From: Phascolarctos cinereus
Lineage: Eukaryota > Chordata > Mammalia > Diprotodontia > Phascolarctidae
Length of the DNA stretch: 64,000 nt
Direction of reading: 5' to 3'
NCBI RefSeq assembly: GCF_002099425.1
Contig: NW_018344288.1
Location: 1,178,001 to 1,242,000 of the forward strand
This document shows positions 55,013-64,000 of this stretch, in pieces (the first letter of the stretch is position 1; the number at the start of each line of letters is the position of its first letter). The position numbers and the translations under genes were made by a program. Below the pieces are notes generated by a model that was not told the origin of the DNA, did not search any database, and saw only the letters and a list, made by a program, of their open reading frames with translations.

Positions 55013-57309
55013 GAACTACTAGAAAACAAAGGGATAAATAGTCCTCCCCTTAAAATGATAAATAGCACACAGCATATCTAAAATGAAGAACCACCATTAT
55101 TTCTTATGGAGATAAATAATAATTATTTCTAATAAATTCAGGAAACAAAGATGTCCTTTGTCACTACTTCTGTCTGACATAGTTGGTTGTAGCAACAATA
55201 CAAGAAAAAGAAATTGAGAGAATAACTATTTGTAAAAAAGAAATGATGGTGTACTTAAGGAATCCTAAAGAGTCAACTAAAAAATTAATTGAAACAATCA
55301 TTTCAGTAAACTTAAAAGATATAAAATAAATCCACACAAATCATTAGCTTTTCTATATAATGCCAATAAAATCCAGCAGGAAGAAATGGAGAAATTCATT
55401 TGAAATGACTATAGAATGTATAAAATATTTGGGAGCCCGCCTTCCAAGATATACAGAAGAACTATACAAGTACTACAATTGTTAACAGAAATAAAGGCAG
55501 ACCTAAATAACTGGGAAAATATCAATTGCTCATGGGTAGGATAAGCCAATATGATAAAAAAAAAATGAAGATAGTACATAAATTAATTTAGCTATTCAAT
55601 GCCATCCCAAACTACCAAAGGATTATTTTATAGACTAGGAAAAATAATAACAAAATCTATATGGATGAAAAAAAGTCAAGCCAATTCAATTCAAATTCAA
55701 TTCAAGTCAAAAGCCAATTCTCTTAAGAGAATTAATGAAAAGAAATGATAATGGGGCCTAGCAATGCCAGATTTCAAATCATACTCTAAAGCAATAATTA
55801 TTTAAATAATTTTGTACTGGCTGAAAAATAGAGGGATTGATCAGTAGAATACATTAGGTATGTGAGATATAAAAGCAAATGTATCTAATGCCCTAGCCTC
55901 AGATACTGGGATAAGAATTCATGATTTTACAAAAACTACTGGGAAAATTGGATAAAATGGAAGACATTAGATTTACATCAACACCTCATACTTTACCCAA
56001 AGATAATCTCCAAATGCATATGTGACTTAGATATAATCTTATAATAACAAATTAAAGACATGGAAAAAATTACTTATTAAATCTTTGGACAGGAGGAAAG
56101 TTCATATCCAAACAAGGAATAGAGATGATAACAGAAGATAAAATGTATAATTTTGATTATGTGAAATTTAAAAGGTTTTGTACAAAAACTTTTTTTCTAA
56201 TAAATCTAATAAAGTTGATTAAAAGTGAATAATTAAGTGGTGGTGGGGATATCTTTGCAATATGTTTCTCTGATAAAGGTCTCATTTCCAAGATATATAA
56301 GGAACTGATTCAAATTTATAAGAGAAAGAGCCATTCTCCAAATGGTAAATGGTCTAATGACATGAACAGGCATTTTTCAAATGAAAAAGCCTAGGTTATG
56401 TATAACCATATGGAAAAAAATGCTCCAAATCATTACTAATTACAGAAATACAAATTAAAACAATGCTTGCATTCCACCTCACACCCATCAGGGTGTCACG
56501 GGTGACAAAAAAGCAAAATGATAAATGTTGGAGGATGGGGGCAGGGGGGCAGGGAAGAAAGACATATTGATGCACTGTTAGAGGACTTGTAAATATAGGT
56601 ACAACTGTTCTAGAAAGCAATTTGGAATTACACACAAAAAAAGTTATTTAACAGTATGTACCCCATGACCAAGCTATGCCATAAGGACTTATACCCACAA
56701 GAGATCAAATAAAGAGGAAAAGGTCCTTTGTATACAAAAATATTTATAGTAGCTCTTTTTGTGGTGGCAAAAAAACTGGAAATTAAGAGACTGCTCAGCA
56801 ATTGAAGAATAGGTAAACAAGTTGTGGTATATGAAGGTAATAGAGTATATATTGTGTTGTAAGAAATGAAGATAGAGATTATTTCAAAAAGACATGCAAA
56901 GACTTACATGAATTTATGACTGCAGAGTGAAGTAAGTAGAATGAGAACAATTTATATTATAATATCAATATTTTTAAATGAATAATTTTGAAGACTTCTA
57001 TAAACTGAAAATAAAATATGCAGATACAGGTGTTTGCTCTTGGATCCATGCAAATTCTTCAACAAATCCCACAGTACCTTTGCAGGGATCTGGAGGATCA
57101 AGGCAAAAATTGCCAGGAAAATGCAAGGAAGCTCAATTGCTTTGAGTGAGTAAAAATTACTGGTTAATCATAAGGGCTTATATGAAGAAAATATATCAAA
57201 TTGCAATTAGTGCCCGAGATCCAGTCTGTGGTCACCAGTATAGTAGTGATGTTTCTATTCTTTCCGCACAGAAGTTGTTTGGGGGAAGGTAATGACATCA
57301 TAAGACACC

Positions 57310-57960
57310 AAGAAATAATGAAAACAAAGTCAAAAGAATGAAAAAAATGGAAGAGAATGTGAAATATCTCATTAGAAAAACAACTGACCAGAAGAACAGA
57401 TTGAGGAGAGACAATATAAGAATTGTTGGACTACCTGAAAATTATGATTTAAAAAAAAAAGAGCCTGAACACTAAACTTCAAGAAATGTTTAAGGAAAAT
57501 TGCACTTAAGTTTTAGAACTAGAGGGTAAAATATAAATTGGAGAAAATCCACCAATCACCACCTGAAAGGGATCCCAAGATGAAAACTCACAGTAACACT
57601 AGCCAAGTTTTGAAGCTCCCAGGTCAAGGAAAAAAATATTACAAGAAACTGGGGGGAGGGGAGGAATTTTAATACTATGGAGCTACAGTCAGGATAACTC
57701 AAGATTTAGCAGATGCTGCATTAAAAGACTGAAGGACATGGAACATGATATTCTGAAGAGCAAAGGAGCTGGGTTTACAACCAAGAATAACTTACCCAGC
57801 AAAGCTGAGTGTAATCCTGCCTGAGGGAAAAATTGATAGTTAATTAATTAAAGAACTTTCAGACATCTGTAAGGAAAAGAACAGAACTGAATGGAAAATT
57901 TGACCTACGAAGAATCAAGAGAAACATAAGGAGGTAAACATAAAAGGCCAATTATAAGGG
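57310..57960 (+). pseudogene. L1 ORF1 remnant
   Basis: The frame KYLIRKTTDQKNRLRRDNIR, running into VGLPE, is the coiled-coil end and start of the RNA-recognition domain of L1 ORF1p, the RNA-binding chaperone. The C-terminal domain follows (gagctacagtcaggataact; gcaaagctgagtgtaatcct) in broken frames. Confidence 0.8.
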
Positions 57961-58306
57961 ATTTAATGAGGTCAAACTGTTTACTTCTTATATGGCAAAA
58001 CATTATCTGCAACTCAAGAATGTTATTATTACTTGGGCAGTTTGAAAGAGCATATATAGATAGAAGGCTTGGGGTTGAGTTGAGTATGATGTGATGATCC
58101 TAAAAAAAAAAATTGGGTAGGAGAGGTAAAATAGAGCAATTATCTCATACAAATGAGGTGTGAATGGAAGAACTATTCCAGTGGTGGCAGGAGGGGGTGA
58201 AGGGTTGGTAGTGCTAGAACCTTATTCTCATCAGAACTGCATTAAAGAGGGAATAACATATACATCTACAAGGGTACAAAAGTTTTCTTAATTTACAAAA
58301 AAATAG

Positions 58307-58485
58307 GAGGGTGAGGGGATAGGATAAGGGAGGGATTATAGAAGGACATATAGATCAAGAAATGTGAGGGTAAGGGGAAAGGATAAGGCAAGGACTCTTA
58401 GAAGGATAGGTAGATTAAGGAATGGGAGAGGGTAAGCAGAGAGGATAACGGAAGGATTCTTTGAAAGGGTATGGATTAAGGAGGC
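58307..58485 (+). repeat. Three ~60-bp tandem units between ORF1 and ORF2
   Basis: Units start with gagggtgagg (58307), gagggtaagg (58366) and gagggtaagc (58428), each followed by a gataa-g-aagga-type core and agaaggayaka-type middle. Purine-rich. Confidence 0.75.
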
Positions 58486-59245
58486 AGTGGTAAGAAGTAA
58501 ATTAGACATCTGAGGAGGGATAGCATAAAAAGAGAGGGAGAGAAGGATAAGCAGTGAGAAAAAACAGGATGGAGGGAAATACGCAACTAGTAATATAACA
58601 TTTTGAATGTGAATGGGACAAACTCACCCACAAAATGGAAAGATCAGAGTGAATTAAAAACCAGAATCCAATGATATGTTGTTTACAAGAAACACATTTT
58701 AAAGTGAGAGATACACATAGAGTAAAAACAAAAGGCTGGAGCTGGTGCAAAAAAGCAGGGTTAGCAATCGTGATCTAAGACAACACTAAAACAGATTTAC
58801 TTAAAAGAGATAAAACAGGGAAACTACATTATGATAAAAAGTACCATAGATAATGAAGTAATATTAAACCTATATGCACCAAATGTTATAGAATCCAAAT
58901 TTTAAAAGGAAAAGCTAAATGAATTAGAAGTGGAAATAAATAGCAAAACTATAATAGTGGGGGACTTCAACCTCACCCTCTCAAAACTAGATAAATCCAA
59001 CCCTCTCACCAATAAAAAATAAATAAATAAGTCAAAGAGATGAATAGAATTTCAGATAAGCTAGATATGAAAAATATCTGGAAAGAACTAAGTGGGAATA
59101 GGAAGAAATATTCCTATTAGGGCATAAAAACCATCATTAAATGCAGGAAGAAAAAATATTAAATGTATACTTTTCAGATCATAATGAAATAAAAATTATA
59201 TTTAAAAAAGAAAACATGGAAACACAGATTAAAAATTAATTGGAG

Positions 59246-60930
59246 TGGCCTAATCAGACTAGATCTAAAATTATATTAGCAAGCAGCAATCATCAAAACT
59301 ATTTGGTACTGGCTAAGAAATATAGTAGATCAGTGGAATAGATTAGGTACACAAGATACTGTAATAAATGACTACAGTGATCTACTGTTTGATAGTAATC
59401 TATTGGGATAAGAACTCACTATTTGACAAAAACTGCCTAGGAAACTGGAAGATAGTATAGCAGAAGCTTGGCATAGACCAACATCTCACACAATATACCA
59501 AAATAAGGTCAAAATGGGTACATGATTATGGTGTAAAGGGTGATACCATAAGCAAATTAGGAGAGCAAGGAATAGTTTACCTGTCAGATCTATGGAGAAG
59601 GGAAGAATTTATGACCAAACAAGAGATAGAGTAATTTTGATTACATTAAATTAAAAAGTCTTTGTACAAACAAAGCCAATGCTACCGAGATTAGAAGGAA
59701 AGCAGAAAGCTGTGAAACAAGTTTTACAGCAAGCGTTTCTGATAAAGGCCTCATTTCTCAAATATATAGAGAACTGACTCAAAATTACAAGAATACAAGT
59801 TATTCCCCAATTGATAAATGGTCAAAGGATATGAACAGGAAGTTTTCAGATGAAGAAATTAAAGCTATCGATAGTTATATGAAAAAAAAATGCTCTAAAT
59901 CAATATTGATTAGAGAAATGCAGATTAAAACGACTCTGTGGTACCACCTCACACTTATCAGACTGGCTAATATGACACAAAAGGAAAATAATAAATGTCG
60001 GAGAAGATGTGGAAAACTTGGGGCACTGATTCATTGTTGGTGGAATTGTGAACTGATCCAACCATTCTGGAGAGCAATTTGGAACTATACCCAAATGGCA
60101 ATCAAACTGTGTATACCCTTTGATCCAGCAATACCACTATTAAGTCTGTACCCTCAAAGAGATCATAAAAAAGGGAAAAGGACCCACATGTACAAAAATA
60201 TTTATAGTAGCTCTTTTTATGGTGGCAAAGAATTGGAAATTGAGGGATACCCATCAATTGGGGAATAGCTGAACAAGTTGTGGTATATGAATGCAACGGA
60301 ATACTATTGTGTTATAAGCAATGATGAGCAGGCAGATTTCAGAAAAACCTGGAAAGATTTACAGAAACTGATTCTGAGTGAAGTGAGCACAACCAGGAAA
60401 ACACTGTAAATAGTAACAGTAGCATTGTGTGATGATCAACTATGATAGACTTAGCTCTTCTCAACAATGCAATGGTCCAAAATAATTCCATGAGAGTCAT
60501 GATGGAAAATGCTATCCACATCCAAAGGAAGAACTATGGAGTCTGAATGCAGGTCGAAGTATACTCTTTTCATTTTTTTGCTGGTTTTGGGGGGTTTTTT
60601 AAATGTTTTTTCCCTTTTGTTCTGTTTCTTCTTTTACAACATGATTAATGTGGAAATATGTTTAACATGATTGCACATGTATAACCTATACCACATTGCT
60701 TGCTGTTTTGGGGGAGGGGGAGTAGAAAAGGAAGGAGGGAGAAAAATTTGGAACTCAAAATCTTATTAAAAATGAATGTTGATTTTTAAAATCAGTAATT
60801 TTTAAATGGAAACAACTTGACCAAAAATCTGTCACAGAATTTTGAGACCATTAAAACAGTTTAATGCGGAAAAAAAAATGAATGTTGAAAACTATCTTTA
60901 GATGTAACTGAAAAAAATACTACTTACCAA
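59246..60930 (+). mobile_element. Younger L1 (no. 3), 5'-truncated
   Basis: 1,685 bp starting in ORF2 (agcagcaatcatcaaaacta) with a 145-codon open frame at 59831-60268. That frame holds the C-terminal cysteine box CRRRCGKLGALIHCWWNC and IPFDPAIPLL. The full 3' UTR (tgatggaaaatgctatccac, tttacaacatgattaatgtg) follows. Perfect 15-bp target duplication aaaaattaattggag (59231-59245 and 60931-60945). Confidence 0.95.
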
Positions 60931-63870
60931 AAAAATTAATTGGAGACTAAATAACCTAATCTTAAAGAATGAATGGGCTAAAGAACAAGTCAGAGGAACA
61001 ATAAATAATTTTGTTAAAAGAATTACAATAATGAGAAAATACACCAAAAACTATGGGATGCATCAAAAACAGTAATTAGAGAAAATTTAATATCTTTAAA
61101 TGCTTATATCAATAAGATGGAGAAAGAAAAGACCAATGAATTGGGTATGCAATTTGAAAAACTAGGGGGTAAAAAAAAAATCTCCTAATAAACACCAAAT
61201 TGAAAATCCTAAAATTCTAAAGTGAATTAATAAAATTTAATGTGAAAAAAAATTGAATTAAATAAAACTAGGAGTTGGTTTTATGAAAAAACAAACAATA
61301 AAATAGACAAACTACTGGTTAATATGACTTTTTTAAAAAGAGAGAAAAATCAAATCACTAGTATCAAAAATGAAAAGGGTGAAGATACCACTAATGAAAA
61401 TGAAATTAAAACAATTATTAGGAGTTACTTTGCCCAATTACATGCCAATAAATTTAACAATTTAAGTGAAATGGAAGAATATTTACAAAAATATAAACTG
61501 CCTAGATTAACAGGAGAAGAAATAGACTATCTAAATAAACATATTCTAGAAAAAGAAATTGAATAGGCCACAAATGAGCTTCCTAAGAAAAAAGTATCAG
61601 GACCAGATGGATTTACACATGAATTCTACCAAAAATTTAAAGATCAACTAATCCCAATATTAAATAAATTCTTTGGAATAGGAAAAGAAGTAGTCCTATC
61701 AAACTCTTTTTATGAAACAAATATGGTGCTAAACCAGAAAGAACAAAAACAGAGGAAGAAAATTATGGACCAATTTCATTAATGAATACAGATGCAAAAC
61801 AATCCTAAATAAAATACTAGCTAGGAGATTACAACAATATATCACAAAGATTATACATTGTGATCAAGTGAGATTTATACCAGGAATAGAAGGATGGTTT
61901 AACATAAAGAAAACTACTAATATCACTAATCATATCAATAACAAAAGTAACAAAAATTATATGATATCAATAGATGCAGAAAAACCTTTTCACAAAATAC
62001 AACACTCATTCCTATTTAAAAAAAAAACACTTGAAAGCATAGGTAGAAATGGATTTTTCCTTAAAATAAGAGGCAGCTACCTAAAACCGTCAGCAAGCAT
62101 TACTTATAATGGGGGTAAGCTAAAAGCCCTCCCAATAAGATCAGGAGTGAAACAAGGATGTCCTTATCACCAATATTGTTCAGTATTGTAATAGAAATGT
62201 GAGCAATAGCAGTAAGAGTAAAAAGAAATTGTAAATCAGAATGGGAAATGAGAAAATAAAACTATCTCTTTTGCAGACGATATGATAATATACTTAGAAA
62301 ATCCTAGAAATTCAGCTGAAAAGCTAGTTAAAATAGTTAATAATTTTAGCAAAGTAGCAGGATAGAAAAGAAACTCCCCCTAAATCATCAGAATTTCTAT
62401 GTGTCACCAACAAAACCCCGCAAGAAGAGATAGTAAGAGCTATCCCATTTAGAATAACTGTAGACAATATAAAATACCTGGTGGTATATCTGCCAAGATA
62501 AATCCAGGAACTACATGAACATAATTATAAAACATTTTTATACAAAAAAAATCAGATTAAATGATTGGATAAACATTAATTGTTCATGGGTGGGCAGAGT
62601 TAATATAATAAAATTTACAATTCTACCTAATCTACTTATTCAATGCCACCCCAATTAAATTACCAAAAAAATATTTTATTGAGATAGAAAAAAATAACAA
62701 AATTCATCTAGAAGAACAAAAGGTCAAGAATATCAAAGGAATTAATAAAAAAGTAAATGAAGTAGATTTAGCAGTAACAGATCTTAAACTACATTATAAG
62801 GCAGTAATTATCAAAACTATCTGGCACTGGCTAAGAAATAAAAATGAACCACAGCAGACATACAATATACAATACTAAATTATTATAGTAACCATGTGTT
62901 TGACAAATGTAAAGATTTAAGCTTTGGGGATAAGAATTCACAATTTGTATAAATTGTAGGGAAAACTGGGAAACAGTCTGGCCAACTTTTTTACACCATT
63001 TACCAAGATAAAGTCAAAATGGGTACATGACCTAGATATAAGGGGAAACAGCATAAGAAAATTAGAACAGTATAGAACATATTACATATAAGACTTATGG
63101 ATAGAAATATTCACGAATAAATAAGAGATAGAGAGCATTATAAGATATAAAACTGATAATTTTGATTACATTAAATTAAAAACGTTTTGCACAAATAAAA
63201 CCAACACAGCCAAGAATAAAAGGAAAGCAGAAAACTGGGGGAAAAGCTTTATGAACAGTTTCTTGGATAAAGATCTCATGTCTCAAATCTAGAGAGAACT
63301 TTGTCAAATTTATAAGAATATGAATCATTCCCGAATTGATAACCAGTCAAAGAATACAAACAGGCAGCTTTTTGATGAAGAAACCAAAATTATATATAGT
63401 CATGTGAAAAATACTGTAAATCATTATTGACTACAGAAATGCAAATTAAAACAGTTTTGAAATATGATCTCACACCTATCAGATTGGCTAAAATGATAGA
63501 AGGGGAAAACGACATGTTGGAGGGGATGTGGAAAAATTGGGACACTAACACACTCTTTGTAGAACTGCGAACTGATCCAACCATTTTGGAGAGCAATCTG
63601 GAATTATGCCCAAAGAATTACAAAACAGTGTATACCCTTTGACCCAGCAATACCCTTATTATGTCTGTTTCCCAAGGAGATCAAGGAAAAAGGAAAAGAA
63701 CCTATATGTTCTAAAACATTCATAGCATTTCTTTGTGGTGGCAAAAAAACTGGAAATTGAGGGGATGTCCATCAATTGGGGAATGGCTGAACAAGTTGTG
63801 GTATATGACTGTGATGGAATATTATTATGCTGTAAGAAATGATGAGCAGGTTGATTTTAGAAAAACATGG

Positions 63871-64000
63871 AGAGGCAGCTAGGTGGCACAGTGAATAGAG
63901 CTCCAGCTTTGGAGTGAGGAGGACCTGAGTTCAAATTTGACCTCAGACACTTGACACTTACTAGCTTACTAACTTATTTACTAACTTACTAGCTTACTAA
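63871..64000 (+). mobile_element. WSINE-type SINE with expanded 3' end
   Basis: agaggcagctaggtggcaca, gacctgagttcaaatttgac, cacttactagc, and then, in place of the core, an array of cttactaa/cttactag units to the window edge (63952-64000). Confidence 0.88.

Larger units (their letters stand above)
53885..57005 (+). mobile_element. Old L1 (no. 1), ORF2 and 3' end
   Basis: Starts in ORF2 (ccaggaccagatggattcat, PDG motif). A frame reads [19 protein letters not shown] near 54115, a reverse-transcriptase signature. It continues past a 631-bp insertion at 54382 to the C-terminal region (ccattctccaaatggtaaat, 56330) and a worn 3' UTR to about 57005. Stops and frameshifts throughout. The next L1 begins where it ends. 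Confidence 0.85.
57007..63870 (+). mobile_element. Long L1 (no. 2), nearly complete to window edge
   Basis: Leader from about 57007 (ctttgcagggatctggagga), ORF1, spacer, then ORF2: endonuclease near 58600 (aatgtgaatgggacaaactc), reverse transcriptase with [13 protein letters not shown] (61875) and [12 protein letters not shown] (62273), and the C-terminal region to the 3' UTR junction (aagttgtggtatatgactgt). Removing L1 no. 3 (59246-60930) leaves about 5.2 kb. Several stops and frameshifts make it inactive. A SINE replaces the rest of the 3' UTR at the window edge. Confidence 0.88.

Noticed and set aside
59831-60268. 145-codon plus-strand frame as a possible gene
   Set aside because: It is the C-terminal part of L1 ORF2 (cysteine box present) in a 5'-truncated L1.

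Overview
The window looks like non-coding DNA from a marsupial, probably an Australian one. It is AT-rich and CpG-poor. It carries many copies of short A-tailed tRNA-derived SINEs of the marsupial WSINE/WALLSI kind (core near GGCAGCTAGGTGGC), longer MAR1 SINEs whose tail resembles RTE/BovB LINEs, many MIR/MIR3-type CORE-SINEs, marsupial-type L1, old L2 and CR1/L3 LINEs, a hAT-like MITE, one 7SL RNA retrocopy and several microsatellites. I found no convincing protein-coding exon, tRNA, rRNA or CRISPR array. All family names come from recognising the sequence by eye, not from a database search.

Layout. 1-7 kb: CORE-SINEs, a hAT-like element interrupted by an unclassified repeat that recurs 0.9 kb downstream, an (AAAG)n tract and an antisense L1 3' end. 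7-20 kb: mostly single-copy DNA with L2 tails, a cluster of three SINEs, MAR1 copies and two long (TC)n arrays. 21.2-23.7 kb: an antisense L2 split by an L1 that seems to have carried about 275 bp of foreign 3' flank. 24.3-26 kb: the longest repeat-free stretch. Then come a 7SL retrocopy (26.0-26.3 kb) and an L1 3' end whose tail and flank are duplicated 3.9 kb away. 34.3-38.5 kb: an old L1 broken by a SINE, a 0.9-kb unknown insert and a MIR. 39-52.8 kb: a dense mosaic of CORE-SINE, MAR1, L2 and CR1. 53.9-64 kb: L1 nested in L1, namely an old L1 with a SINE-headed retrocopy of an unknown polyadenylated RNA, then a long L1 with 5' leader, ORF1 and ORF2, which is itself split by a younger 1.7-kb L1 with a perfect 15-bp target-site duplication.

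No genes work together here. The window reads as a record of retrotransposition. Its interest lies in insertions with unusual cargo (21.5-22.2 kb and 54.4-55.0 kb), an unidentified insert (36.45-37.36 kb) and a few repeat-free islands that could be regulatory or exonic. I did not see a new cellular system, and I found no endogenous retrovirus with recognisable genes, only weak LTR-like fragments.
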